The position numbers and the translations under genes were made by a program. A DNA stretch of 64,000 nucleotides from the NCBI RefSeq assembly GCF_014762705.1, contig NZ_JABURL010000013.1, positions 1 to 64,000 on the forward strand, in the 5' to 3' direction. Under the pieces are notes generated by a model. The model was not told the origin of the DNA. It saw only the letters and a program-made list of their open reading frames with translations, and made no database searches. Origin of the DNA: Cyclobacterium sp. GTDB lineage: Bacteria; Bacteroidota; Bacteroidia; Cytophagales; Cyclobacteriaceae. Below, piece after piece: positions 54,710 through 64,000 of this stretch. The number at the start of each line of letters is the position of its first letter. The stretch's first letter is position 1.

Positions 54710-56280
54710 TTATTGATTTCTGTTTTTTGATCTATTTGAATTTTGCAAATTACTTTCAACTAATGGCTAACAGCAACCCTTCCTGTTATTTCCTTTATGG
54801 CCTAATGAAGGAATTCCGGCTGAATATAGGGAATTACCGAAACCATTAACTAGTTTTTGATTTTAATTGTCCGGAAAGTTGCCAGGCATTTGGAAAGATT
54901 GTGGTGACTTTTTACAGTTTCTTATCACTTTGGGATAAGGCATAAAAAAAGTCCTGCCAGCAGCTAAAACCGTCACGAAAATTCAGTTAGGAAATAAAGG
55001 CGCGTGGTCTTATTTTAAGGAGTAGATTAAAGTAGTAATGTTGAGGCTATCTTTATAATCTTCCATCCAATAAAAAACCTCCAAAAAACAACCTTCGGGG
55101 ATTGGTGAAATTTCAATTGTTGTCCAGGTATCGGATAGCTTTCAGCGGTTTCAGCTGCTTTCGGGCCAATAAGTGATCCGCAATAAGGTCAATCAAGTTT
55201 TTTTAAACGTACACTCACCCTCCTTTAGATCTTCAAACTTTTCCCGGAAAGCTTTAAACACCTTTAATAGTTCTGTCACCTTTTCAACGTGTTCGCGATT
55301 TAACATTTTAGTGCTCGTGAAACTGGCATTCTTAGGGAACTGAATGCCGGATGATTACCCGTAACCATATTAAACCGCTATTACTTCCTAATAGCATATC
55401 TCCTAAACGTATGACTTGTCTTAATAAAACCTAAATAGACGATATATTTTTATTGACTATCAATAATGAACATTTCATCACTAAATTATTCATTTTTACT
55501 GCTTTATTAACTATTTATTATCATCTAACTTAAATTACAGGCGCACAAAAATAAAAACTTATTTTTAGATATTATATTACAATATTCTAATACTATCTTA
55601 CTTTAATTTATAATACAAGAAGGAACCATCCTTTAATATTTGAATTCCTGAAAAAAATGCTTTTTAAATACATAAAAAGAATCTATATTAATCATTTAAG
55701 AAATAAATTCTTAAAAAGAAGTCTAACTGTTTGTCATACTTGGTTTTTCAGGATTGTTTTCCCGATAAGACTGGATTTGTCCGTTAGCATCCTGCAGGTG
55801 GGAAATTGCAAGTCGGTATAGAGATTCAAGAAATGCTGTCAGCCTGATTATTTTCCGGGTTTCCGGTGACGGAATAGGTAATGTTGGATAGGGAAGTGGC
55901 AATAAAAAACTATTAAGTGATTTCGCTAAGCTGGTCCGTGAAAACCAGTCTAAAAGTGAAAATTTTTACCAACTACTTATTACGATCATTTTATTCAAGC
56001 CTTGGTGGAGAGGAATGCAATATTCTGCCTACTCCCGCAAACCTATAGCAACGATCTTACTAACATTTATAGCAGTAGATGAAAAAGGAGGATGGGAAAA
56101 CCACCCTAGTCATAAATTCTTCCTGTCACTATAACTCAATTAAATTTTAGTAAACCCAAAACCCAGAGCACTATGTCCACAGGATAGAACGAAAAAAGTA
56201 TCGAGCAGTATTAAAAGCCGGGACAAGAAAAAAGCATACAGATCTCGGTTTCAATCCAGATTTATTTAAAATGAAGAAAA
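54710..56280. other. Long gene-poor, partly very AT-rich intergenic region
   Basis: About 1.6 kb. 55440-55720 is strikingly AT-rich with many TTTA/TAAA tracts. No protein, RNA gene or strong repeat was recognised apart from a 37-codon open frame at 55193-55306. It contains the leader and presumably the promoter of the SusC gene. Confidence 0.5.
55193..55306 (-). CDS. Possible 37-aa small protein
   Basis: ATG 55306: MLNREHVEKVTELLKVFKAF, then REKFEDLKEGECTFKKT. Amphipathic and Lys/Glu-rich, predicted helical. No recognised family. It could be a remnant or chance ORF. Confidence 0.25.
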   Translation of the reverse strand: MLNREHVEKVTELLKVFKAFREKFEDLKEGECTFKKT

Positions 56281-59200
56281 ATGAAAAAAAAACTATTTTA
56301 TGAAGATTTTGTAAATCTTCCCCGCACTACCATGCGGGTTATACAATTATGTTTGTTTGTGTTTGCCACAACTTCTTCGATATTCGTCTGCCGCATTTCC
56401 TATGCGCAGGACACAAACATTGAGCAATCCCAGCAAAAAACGGTCACCGGTGTCGTAACCGATACCGAAGGTCTTCCTTTGATTGGGGTTGCGGTTTTAG
56501 CAAAAGGCACCTCCAACGGAACCGTTACGAATCTAGACGGTGAATTTTCACTTACCATTCCCAGGGATACGGAAACTTTGAATTTTTCTTACATAGGGTA
56601 TCAAGCACAGGAAGTAGTGATTGGATCACAGTCAACATTCAACATTACAATGTCTGAAACTGCAGTTGGATTGAAGGAGGTAGTTGTTACTGCACTGGGT
56701 ATTTCCCGTGAGAAAGAATCATTGGGATATTCGGTAGGAACCGTTGATGGGGAGGATTTAAATAAAACGCCCCAGGCAAGTGTACTTAGTTCAATGCAAG
56801 GGAAGATAGCCGGTGTACAGATTTCTCAAACCTACGGAGTTAAAGGTTCTTCCATGAATATGGTAATCAGAGGAGCATCATCTTTAAACTCTGATAATCA
56901 ACCTTTGTTCGTTATTGATGGTGTGCCCGTTTACAATACTACAGATAACCTATTCAATCAGGCTGACCTTGGCAATGCTATTTCAGACATTAACCCAGAG
57001 GATATAGCATCAATGTCCGTATTAAAAGGACCTAGTGCTGCGGCTCTTTACGGTTCGCGTGCGGCGAATGGAGTAGTACTCATCACGACGAAATCAGGCA
57101 CAGGTAAGAAAAAAGGCTTAGGGGTGGATTTCAATTCTTCCTTCATTATAGATAATCCGTATGCGTATCTTCCTGTTCAAAATGAGTTTGCCTCAGGGCA
57201 GGAAGGTGCATTTGTATTTGAAAACGATGCATATGAATTTTGGGGACCTAAATTAGACAAAGGGTTTATTGCACAACAACGAAATCAGGATAGTCCAGGC
57301 GAATTGGTTTCTCATGAAAACAATATAAATCGTCAGCAAAATTTTTATCAAAACGGCTGGACGCAAGTAAATAATGTGGGCGTTAGCGGAAACTATGACA
57401 AAGCCAATTTCCGCGTTTCTATGGGTAACTACCTTAATAAAGGTATTATGCCGAATGTAGATTTAAAAAAGAATAATATTGGCATCAATGGAACCATGAA
57501 CTTAACTGATAATCTGGACGTGACGGTGATGACCTCTTTGAATGAGTCGAGTTCAGGTAATAGGCCAAATACCAATGATGGCTTTCTCACGCCAACAAGA
57601 GCCATTTTAACCATTGGGCCACAAGTTGACATGTCTCTTTATAGTAATCCGGATACATGGTGGATGCCTAACCAGGAAGGTATTGTTCAAACCCGCTGGA
57701 AGGAAAGGTGGAACAATCCTTATTTGATGCAAGAGTTGGCCACAACTAGTTTTGATCGGGTACAGGCAATGACTAAAATACAAGTGGGTTGGGAGATTGC
57801 TAAGGACCTGCGCTTTACAGGAAGATACCTACGAAGCCAATTAAACCAAAGAGCCGTAAATCAAAGACCATGGGATACAGTTGATTCAAAGAAAGGGAAT
57901 TTTGACATACAAAACTCCAGTTTTAGAGAACAAAACTGGGAGGGTATTATTTCTTACAATACAACATTTGGAGATTTTGACCTACAAGCCAATGCTGGCG
58001 GAAATCTGCGATATAATTATAAGGAAAATATTCATAATTCGACAACTAACCTGGTTATTCCCGGCTTGTATACCATTAGTAATGGAGGTCCGGGTTCGGT
58101 CATTTATACCAACTTTTTAAGTAAAAAGAAAGTGAACAGCCTTTTTGGGCAAAGCTCAATAGGCTATAAAAATACGGTATATCTTGACCTGACGGCTAGA
58201 AATGATTGGTCAAGTACATTGCCAAAAGAGAACCGCTCGTATTTTTACCCATCAGCTTCTATAAGTGTGCTGATAAATGAAATGTTTGATATGCCAGCTT
58301 GGGTTAGTCTTGCCAAGATACGTGCAGGTTATGCTCAGGTGGGAAATGATGTAGATCCTTACCAAATTCAAAGATATTATAATTTTGGTGCAGATTGGGG
58401 AGATACCAAACGCGCCAGTATTGACAAGGTGGCTAAAAATGCCCAACTAAAACCGGAAATAGCTACGTCAAAGGAAATTGGAGTTGACTTATCTCTGTTT
58501 AATAATAGATTAACGCTGGATGCCACCTACTATACGATGGATAATAAAAATCAGGTACTTGGCATTAATACCCCCATTACTTCAGGAGCGAACAGCAAAC
58601 TTATCAATGCAGGATTGGTAAGAAGCAATGGCTGGGACATCACGCTAGGCACCTCTATTCTCCGGCAACAGGATTTTTCATTTGATTTGGGATTAAATTT
58701 CACTAGAAATAGAACCACTATAGTAGAGCTGGCTGATGGGGTCGAATACTTTGGCTACAACCAGGGATACGCTTATTTCTATACCTATCCAGGGGATCAG
58801 GTAGGAGATATTTATCAAGCTCCTTACTTTAAAGTGGAAGATCCTAACTCTGAATACTATGGTCATGCCATCATATATAGTAATGGTAAACCTGAAAGGG
58901 ATCAAAATCCAGAAAATTTTGAAAAAATTGGAAACTACAACCCTGATTTTATTCTGGGTATAAACCCCAGCATACAATATAAAAACTTTAGCATTTCTGC
59001 AGTTTTTGATTGGCGATCAGGAGGTGAATTCTATTCAGAGACGTTGCGGCAAGGAAAGAATGATGGCAGGTTTCCAGAATATATCAACGGAAGTGTAGAT
59101 TATGACCCCAATGTAGACATTGTACAACAAATCAAAGATAACCCTGAGAAATTCTCACATGAATGGGTTGGAGGACGAGATGCTGAATATGGGGGCTTTC

Positions 59201-59670
59201 CTTGGCAAGACGAGCAACAACGAGAAGCCAGAAGCTATATCAATGCTGATGGAGAAAAAGTATATGTAAATGATGCCAGCTTTGACGTTGGTGTGAGGGA
59301 AGATGGCGAAGGAGGTTATATCGAGAACTTTGGCGGTCCGGGAACCATATGGCTAAGTCCCTATAATGCGCAAAAGGGCGCTGATAGATACCTGGCATCC
59401 GCTAATCTGTACAGCGCAACTTATGTGAAGTTAAGAGAATTGTCTATTACCTATCGGTTTCCGACGTCTATTGTAAATAAAATGAACCTTCAAAATATGT
59501 CTCTATCGCTGTTAGGCCAAAATTTATTTATCTGGACAAAACACAATGTATTCATCGATCCGGAAACGGCTTATGTCGCCAGGGGAAACAGGAATGAACC
59601 GGGGTATGAGTTTTACTCTGTCATTCCTCGTACCCGTAGCATAGGTGTGAAATTAAATGTTGGGTTTTAA
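56281..59670 (+). CDS. SusC/RagA-family TonB-linked outer-membrane protein
   Basis: Outer-membrane transporter for glycans or peptides, 1129 aa. The N-terminal leader (MRVIQLCLFVFATTSSIFVC) is preceded by a short basic stretch. The CarboxypepD_reg-like domain lies at about 55-140 (KTVTGVVTDTEGLPLIGVAV). The plug has SusC signature sequences LKEVVVTALGISREKESLGY, MNMVIRGASSLNSDNQPLFV and IDGVPVYNT, then ALYGSRAANGVVLITTKSGT. The barrel ends at RSIGVKLNVGF. Followed by SusD 18 bp downstream. Confidence 0.97.
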   Translation: MKKKLFYEDFVNLPRTTMRVIQLCLFVFATTSSIFVCRISYAQDTNIEQSQQKTVTGVVTDTEGLPLIGVAVLAKGTSNGTVTNLDGEFSLTIPRDTETLNFSYIGYQAQEVVIGSQSTFNITMSETAVGLKEVVVTALGISREKESLGYSVGTVDGEDLNKTPQASVLSSMQGKIAGVQISQTYGVKGSSMNMVIRGASSLNSDNQPLFVIDGVPVYNTTDNLFNQADLGNAISDINPEDIASMSVLKGPSAAALYGSRAANGVVLITTKSGTGKKKGLGVDFNSSFIIDNPYAYLPVQNEFASGQEGAFVFENDAYEFWGPKLDKGFIAQQRNQDSPGELVSHENNINRQQNFYQNGWTQVNNVGVSGNYDKANFRVSMGNYLNKGIMPNVDLKKNNIGINGTMNLTDNLDVTVMTSLNESSSGNRPNTNDGFLTPTRAILTIGPQVDMSLYSNPDTWWMPNQEGIVQTRWKERWNNPYLMQELATTSFDRVQAMTKIQVGWEIAKDLRFTGRYLRSQLNQRAVNQRPWDTVDSKKGNFDIQNSSFREQNWEGIISYNTTFGDFDLQANAGGNLRYNYKENIHNSTTNLVIPGLYTISNGGPGSVIYTNFLSKKKVNSLFGQSSIGYKNTVYLDLTARNDWSSTLPKENRSYFYPSASISVLINEMFDMPAWVSLAKIRAGYAQVGNDVDPYQIQRYYNFGADWGDTKRASIDKVAKNAQLKPEIATSKEIGVDLSLFNNRLTLDATYYTMDNKNQVLGINTPITSGANSKLINAGLVRSNGWDITLGTSILRQQDFSFDLGLNFTRNRTTIVELADGVEYFGYNQGYAYFYTYPGDQVGDIYQAPYFKVEDPNSEYYGHAIIYSNGKPERDQNPENFEKIGNYNPDFILGINPSIQYKNFSISAVFDWRSGGEFYSETLRQGKNDGRFPEYINGSVDYDPNVDIVQQIKDNPEKFSHEWVGGRDAEYGGFPWQDEQQREARSYINADGEKVYVNDASFDVGVREDGEGGYIENFGGPGTIWLSPYNAQKGADRYLASANLYSATYVKLRELSITYRFPTSIVNKMNLQNMSLSLLGQNLFIWTKHNVFIDPETAYVARGNRNEPGYEFYSVIPRTRSIGVKLNVGF

Positions 59671-59688
59671 TTATAATAAATATTGATC

Positions 59689-61365
59689 ATGAAGAAAATT
59701 ATAATAATAATATTAACCATTACTTTCATTCCAATTCTAAACTCATGTAGTGATTTTGATAAATTGAATGTAAGTCCTAATGATGTGAACCAGGTTGATC
59801 CAAATTTTCTATTAACTACAAATACATTTAATTTGGCTAGTACGTATAGTGAGTTTGGTTATTGGGGTTCAAGGATTCCTTCCTTATTGCAGTATTATCA
59901 AGTGGGTGATGGTTATAAATCGGAGGAATTAAATGCGCTGTATTGGACGCCAGGACAAAGTAGTCCATGGGAATCTATCTACTCAAATTTAGTTGATGTC
60001 CAAGCGATGTCTGACCTCAGTATTGAGCAAGGAAACGTTTTTACGGAGGCAGTAGCTTTGGTATATCGGGCCGCATTAACGGACTTAGTCACAAAGATTT
60101 ATGGAGATGCTCCCTTTTCAGAAACAAATCAGCTGGAGGAAGGAATTGTTTTTCCAAAATACGATCAGCAGAAAGAGATTTATGAAACCCTGTTGATTGA
60201 TTTGAAAACAGCAAAAAATATGATTGAAGGGATTTCCGGGTCTGAAGTTCCTGTATTAGATGGGTATGACTTGTTGTACGACGGAAATAAAGATAAGTGG
60301 GTGAAATTTATTAATTCTCTCAGAATCAGGATGTGTTTGCTATTAAATAAAAAGAGGAATGAATTAGGTGTCGACATAGATGCAGAATTTCAGGATGCTG
60401 CTCAAAATGTTTTCATAAGTAGTGATGATAATGCTGTGCTGGATTACCTTGGAAATTCTGCAGCTACTTCTTTTCGGGGCGGGCAATTTAGGTCTTCTGA
60501 ACTTACTTATGCTAGAAGAATGGGCTTAGGATTTCTTAATTCTTTAAGAGATCAAAATGATCCCAGATTGTATAGGTGGTTACGACCTGTTGAAAAGAAA
60601 TGGGATAAGGATATTGCTGCAGCAACAACGATCCAATATACGGATCCGCTAGGACAGACTTTCCCAATTGAAGTATTGCCATACCCTACTGGTTATGATG
60701 ATCTGGACACAAGTCTGTACGTTGGTCTACCAGTTGGCAGCCAGGCTTCATGGACAGCCTATAATGCCGGTCCTCAAGCCACATCTGTAGAGCCCAAAAC
60801 TACTCCGTTTAATAGTCGTCTTAGCGATATATATTATCAAAATGCAAATCAATATGTTGGCATGAATATTATCACCTATTCTGAAGTTGAATTTATATTG
60901 GCAGAAGCAGCAGCTATTGGGGCATTTGGTGTCAGCGATGCAGAAGGTCATTATAAGAAGGCTATTGAAGCTTCTATGGGTGAATGGGGAATATTTGGTG
61001 ACTATGTAGGAGGCTTTGATTTTGAAGATTTTTACAGTCAGGAAGAAGTCGATTTGAGCCAAGCAACAAATGAGCATGAGCGCATTATGACCCAAAAATA
61101 CATATCAATGTTTTTCAGACCAGAGCCATGGTTTGATTGGCGTAGAACAGGTTATCCGGATCTTGTACCTCCTGCTGATGGTGCTCAGCCTGCAATTCCT
61201 ATCAGGTACCATTATGATACGCCCACCCCTCCGGATCCTCAGTATGTTGAAAAATACAAGGAAGCTGTCAATCGTTTGGAAAAATCTCAATTTGTCCAGG
61301 TGCCAACAAATGACGATACCCGCTCACGAATGTGGTTACTGCAAGGTACAAATAAACCGTATTAA
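59689..61365 (+). CDS. SusD/RagB-family nutrient-binding lipoprotein
   Basis: 558 aa from ATG 59689, lipoprotein signal MKKIIIIILTITFIPILNSC. SusD-like helical TPR fold with LVTKIYGDAPFSET, FINSLRIRMCLLLNKKR and, near the end, MTQKYISMFFRPEPWFDWRR. Acts as the lid of the adjacent SusC barrel. The LNxSPND motif at the start (KLNVSPNDVNQVDPNFLLTT) places it in the SusD_RagB2 (SusD-like_2) subgroup. No glycoside hydrolase is in the same operon. Confidence 0.95.
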   Translation: MKKIIIIILTITFIPILNSCSDFDKLNVSPNDVNQVDPNFLLTTNTFNLASTYSEFGYWGSRIPSLLQYYQVGDGYKSEELNALYWTPGQSSPWESIYSNLVDVQAMSDLSIEQGNVFTEAVALVYRAALTDLVTKIYGDAPFSETNQLEEGIVFPKYDQQKEIYETLLIDLKTAKNMIEGISGSEVPVLDGYDLLYDGNKDKWVKFINSLRIRMCLLLNKKRNELGVDIDAEFQDAAQNVFISSDDNAVLDYLGNSAATSFRGGQFRSSELTYARRMGLGFLNSLRDQNDPRLYRWLRPVEKKWDKDIAAATTIQYTDPLGQTFPIEVLPYPTGYDDLDTSLYVGLPVGSQASWTAYNAGPQATSVEPKTTPFNSRLSDIYYQNANQYVGMNIITYSEVEFILAEAAAIGAFGVSDAEGHYKKAIEASMGEWGIFGDYVGGFDFEDFYSQEEVDLSQATNEHERIMTQKYISMFFRPEPWFDWRRTGYPDLVPPADGAQPAIPIRYHYDTPTPPDPQYVEKYKEAVNRLEKSQFVQVPTNDDTRSRMWLLQGTNKPY

Positions 61366-61389
61366 TTATTTATTTACCTCCAATTAGTT

Positions 61390-61432
61390 AAAGAGGGTTT
61401 ACTGAAACTGATATCAGTGAGCCCTCTTTTCT
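61390..61432 (+). terminator. Terminator of the SusCD operon
   Basis: AAAGAGGG and CCCTCTTT arms (with inner pairing ACTGA/TCAGT) and a T-run, 25 bp after the SusD stop. Confidence 0.85.
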
Positions 61433-61750
61433 ATATGAAAAGCAATTAAATGGCGCTGAGGTTGGTATAGCGGAGGAACCAACATGTCGGAGAGGAAGAA
61501 GAAATGAGGGATGGACGATGGCCCAAAGCTTGATTTTGAGTACCAAAAAAACTCCTCCCGCAAGCGATAAATTTACAATTCTAAGAGGAAAGTTTAAATC
61601 GATGGTTTCCTATTAACCCAAAACGTAACTTACATGCCATTGCCCAGGGACTGAACGTAAAAAGATGATCAAATAGGAACATTTTAGCGAAGAACCTATG
61701 ATTTAAAAAATAACATTTCTATTGATGGTATGGGCGTGATTGGTTTCATT
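61433..61750. other. Non-coding gap
   Basis: About 320 bp between convergent genes. Nothing recognised. Confidence 0.4.
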
Positions 61751-62653
61751 TTATAGCTTTTCATAGGCTGTTCTAAAATCATTATACATAGTAGTTACAA
61801 TTTGTTTGGGGTCGCCGTCGGTCAAGCTTTCGAAAGAAATGTAACCAGTATAATTTACTTCTTTTAATATTATTGCAATCTTTTTCATATTAACAGGTTC
61901 CGCAACCCCATCCACATAAACCAATTCTTTAATAAACCAGTAATTTGCATATGGTGCCAATTTTTGAATTTCTTTATATGGATCGCCTTTTCTTAAACTA
62001 CCAATATCCAAAATTAATCCAAACCAATCCGAGTTTACTCTTTTAAAAATATCGATGATTTCATCAGCTTCGTATAAAAAATCATTGTGGTGTTGCATAC
62101 CTACCATAACGCCTGTATCTTCAGCATATCTAGCACACGCTTTAAAGTCTGACACCATCCATTCTTTAACCTCTTCTCTGGAATACCCTTCGTGTTTTCC
62201 ATTTCCAGTAAAAATCCGCATAATGGAAGCTCCAAGTTTTGATGATACTTGCAACCAATTTTTTATCAATTCAATATCAGAAGCTCTTGAAGTTTTATCT
62301 GGATTCACAAAGTTATTCCTTACCCCGGTCCATGAAATATTTAATCCTAATTGTAATGCTTTCTTCTTTAACTGAAACAATGTTTTATCATCTGGTATTT
62401 CAGGATAATCAGTAAAATAATAGCCTGTTAAGTCAACTGCATTTAAACCTAGCGTAGAGGCAAACTCCATCATATCAAAAAATGTCATTTCACCACTTCT
62501 TAGCAAGGCATTGAAAGTATAGGCATTGATGCTATATTGTAATCTGGTCGGGGCTAAGGTTGTAATTAATGGGCTTGAGAACAGGCTGCGAGAACCTAAT
62601 AAAATTGGTGAAAATGCCGCGCTACGTAATAAATTTCTTCTTTTCTTATTCAT
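61751..62653 (-). CDS. Exported xylose-isomerase-like TIM-barrel protein (sugar phosphate isomerase/epimerase family)
   Basis: 300 aa from ATG 62653, which starts MNKKRRNLLRSAAFSPILLG; the KKRRNLL segment is a twin-arginine signal. Core of an AP-endonuclease-2/IolE-like TIM barrel: AVDLTGYYFTDYPEIPDDKT, MRIFTGNGKHEGYSREEVKE, VMVGMQHHNDFLYEADEIID, GLILDIGSLRKGDPYKEIQK and YTGYISFESLTDGDPKQIVT, with Asp/His/Glu metal-ligand positions present. Probably a periplasmic sugar isomerase or epimerase serving the neighbouring SusCD, convergent with it; substrate unknown. Confidence 0.85.
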   Translation of the reverse strand: MNKKRRNLLRSAAFSPILLGSRSLFSSPLITTLAPTRLQYSINAYTFNALLRSGEMTFFDMMEFASTLGLNAVDLTGYYFTDYPEIPDDKTLFQLKKKALQLGLNISWTGVRNNFVNPDKTSRASDIELIKNWLQVSSKLGASIMRIFTGNGKHEGYSREEVKEWMVSDFKACARYAEDTGVMVGMQHHNDFLYEADEIIDIFKRVNSDWFGLILDIGSLRKGDPYKEIQKLAPYANYWFIKELVYVDGVAEPVNMKKIAIILKEVNYTGYISFESLTDGDPKQIVTTMYNDFRTAYEKL

Positions 62654-63478
62654 ATTTACGATCCATTTTGGGGTGCTTAGCAAACATTTCCACTAACGAC
62701 TAGTGCACAAAATTAGGCAATTGCGAAGCACCAAACCTCTTGTTAAGCACAGCGTTTGATACGAGCTAAAACCCTTGGATTTGCAGATATTTTGCCTATT
62801 TCATATACACCATCTGTGTGCCTTGAATGGTGAATATAGGTCAAAAAGTTAACTGTTCCAACGAGTGAAATCTGTACCGAAGCATTTCGGTAGCCTTAAG
62901 CGCGGGGATAACCCTAGTGCTGTCGGGTCATCCTGACCGGGACTATTGAAATCGCAACCGGTTATAACTCCAAAAGTTAAATAAAGAATAGATACAGGAT
63001 AAAATGTCTTGAGACTTTTTACAATCCTAAAGATACTGATCTTTATTCGGTTCCGCCTACCGGGACTACAACAGATGGGTGCGACTATTTAAACATGAGC
63101 TTGATCTATTTTCATAATAAAACTATCATTCCGAGGCGCTTAGAGTGGGTGTGTGCGGAGCAAGCCGAGGAAATCTGCAGGAAAACCGGACTGTCACACC
63201 CTAGTACCCACAAAAAGGGTTCGCAGGGGCGATGTAGTTGGGTTTTAAGGGAGTCCTACTTTGGAACAGGGTAAATTTGGACAACTGGTAAGTAATTGCT
63301 CGGAAACAAAGGTCTTGTACAACCTTTAATTAGGCCATTTGTACATTCTCCCCTAAATAAATCTTTTGAGTTGTCCGGAAAATTCAGGCTTGATACCTGC
63401 ACCCGCAAGAAAAGCCCGGGTTTTTAAGCTTAAGACTTTGGTATTTTATTTGAGGCAATTACAGGCAAACCACAAAGG
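62654..63478. other. Non-coding gap with short repeats
   Basis: About 820 bp. It contains GGTCATCCTGACC (62930-62942), a small palindrome, and a REP-like stretch near 63129-63178 with CCGAGGCG and CAAGCCGAGGAAATCTGC, a type common between Bacteroidota genes. No ORF is supported. Confidence 0.45.
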
Positions 63479-64000
63479 ATGTCAGCTCCAAAGGCCCAAA
63501 CAAACGAAAAACTCAAGAAAACGCTCAATTTACCCCTATTGATTTTTTATGGGGTAGGGACGATTCTTGGTTTAGGTATCTATGTGCTTTTGGGAAAGGT
63601 AGGTGGGGAAGCCGGAATGCTGGCACCCTTTGCTTTTTTATTTGCAGCCATACTGGCTGGTTTCACAGGCCTGTCTTACGGGGAATTGTCTTCCCGTATT
63701 CCAAAAAGTGCAGGAGAGGTAAATTACATAGATGAAGCCTTTGGAAAAAAACACCTCTCCATGGCCATGGGTTGGTTGATTGTTTTGTCGGCCATGGTTT
63801 CTACAGCTACTGTTGTGAATGGCTATGTGGGGTATGTGCATGTATTTGTAGAGATCCCTGATTGGCTGGTCATTATCAGCATTACCCTCCTCCTGGGTGC
63901 TGTGGGGGCAAAGGGAATTTCAGAATCTGCAATTTTGATTACCGTGATTACCATTATTGAGATATCCGGACTTTTTCTGGTAATTTTCATCGCCGGTGAT
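63479..64000 (+). CDS. APC-family amino-acid permease, 5' part (cut by window end)
   Basis: ATG 63479: MSAPKAQTNEKLKKTLNLPL, then LIFYGVGTILGLGIYVLLGK, the typical first transmembrane helix of APC transporters with its unwound G-(S/L)-G-I segment. Further helices LAPFAFLFAAILAGFTGLSY, GELSSRIPKSAGEVNYI and GWLIVLSAMVSTATVVNGYV follow. The frame is open to the last base, so at least 174 aa are encoded here. Substrate unknown. Confidence 0.9.
   Translation, partial: MSAPKAQTNEKLKKTLNLPLLIFYGVGTILGLGIYVLLGKVGGEAGMLAPFAFLFAAILAGFTGLSYGELSSRIPKSAGEVNYIDEAFGKKHLSMAMGWLIVLSAMVSTATVVNGYVGYVHVFVEIPDWLVIISITLLLGAVGAKGISESAILITVITIIEISGLFLVIFIAGD

Noticed and set aside
62693-63478. Possible protein gene in the gap before the permease
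   Set aside because: No frame of useful length or protein-like content; the stretch shows intergenic repeat sequence instead.

Overview
The window looks like the chromosome of a marine or polysaccharide-degrading Bacteroidota, most likely order Cytophagales, family Cyclobacteriaceae. The evidence is a SusC/SusD pair, TonB-dependent receptors with an N-terminal carboxypeptidase-like domain, a LytTR regulator, AT-rich translation starts without clear Shine-Dalgarno sequences, many lipoproteins, and the glycoside hydrolase families GH95 and GH9. The genus is an inference from protein flavour and was not tested.

Layout. 0.2-2.7 kb: GH95 alpha-fucosidase. 2.8-4.1 kb: a cysteine-less thioredoxin-fold lipoprotein, then a hipBA toxin-antitoxin locus whose hipA is gutted while hipB and three evenly spaced operator-like palindromes survive. 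4.8-9.5 kb (minus strand): rpsA, then a tightly overlapping tsaD-smpB-NlpC/P60-like-HNH block. 9.5-17.1 kb: tamB, photolyase, a YdcF-family protein and a CBS-domain protein with a HEPN-like tail. 17.1-27.1 kb: GH9, a SpoIIE phosphatase/STAS/anti-sigma-kinase partner-switching operon, a three-gene parvulin chaperone operon and a transglutaminase-like protein. 27.2-38.2 kb (minus strand): beta-helix lipoprotein plus TonB receptor, uvrA, an AsmA-like protein, a lytic transglycosylase and a LOG protein. 38.3-38.9 kb: intergenic repeats. 38.9-44.1 kb: a GntP-DenD-SDR-VCBS cluster, probably for uptake and oxidation of a sugar acid.

44.1-53.3 kb is an accessory zone full of mobile and decaying DNA. 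It holds an IS110-family transposase with a single amber codon, flanked by two copies of a ~114-bp repeat; a RAYT (REP-associated transposase) gene carrying a perfect 32-bp palindrome inside its coding sequence, followed by a coupled broken gene; a brnT-brnA toxin-antitoxin module broken by a 211-bp MITE-like element and a frameshift; two GIY-YIG remnants; and tRNA-Pro(GGG) followed by two exact 104-bp tandem units containing altered copies of that tRNA. tRNA-Asn(GTT) closes the zone. Intact genes in it include a secreted protein, an orphan LytTR regulator and a metallophosphoesterase.

53.5-64 kb: MFS transporter, a 1.6-kb gene-poor AT-rich stretch, a SusC-SusD pair, a Tat-exported xylose-isomerase-like TIM-barrel protein on the opposite strand, and the 5' part of an APC-family amino-acid permease cut by the window edge.

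No clear new multi-gene defence system was found. The strongest candidates for a second look are the pseudo-tRNA tandem array, the IS110 element with its putative bridge-RNA region, the catalytically dead NlpC/P60 protein and the CBS-HEPN-like protein.
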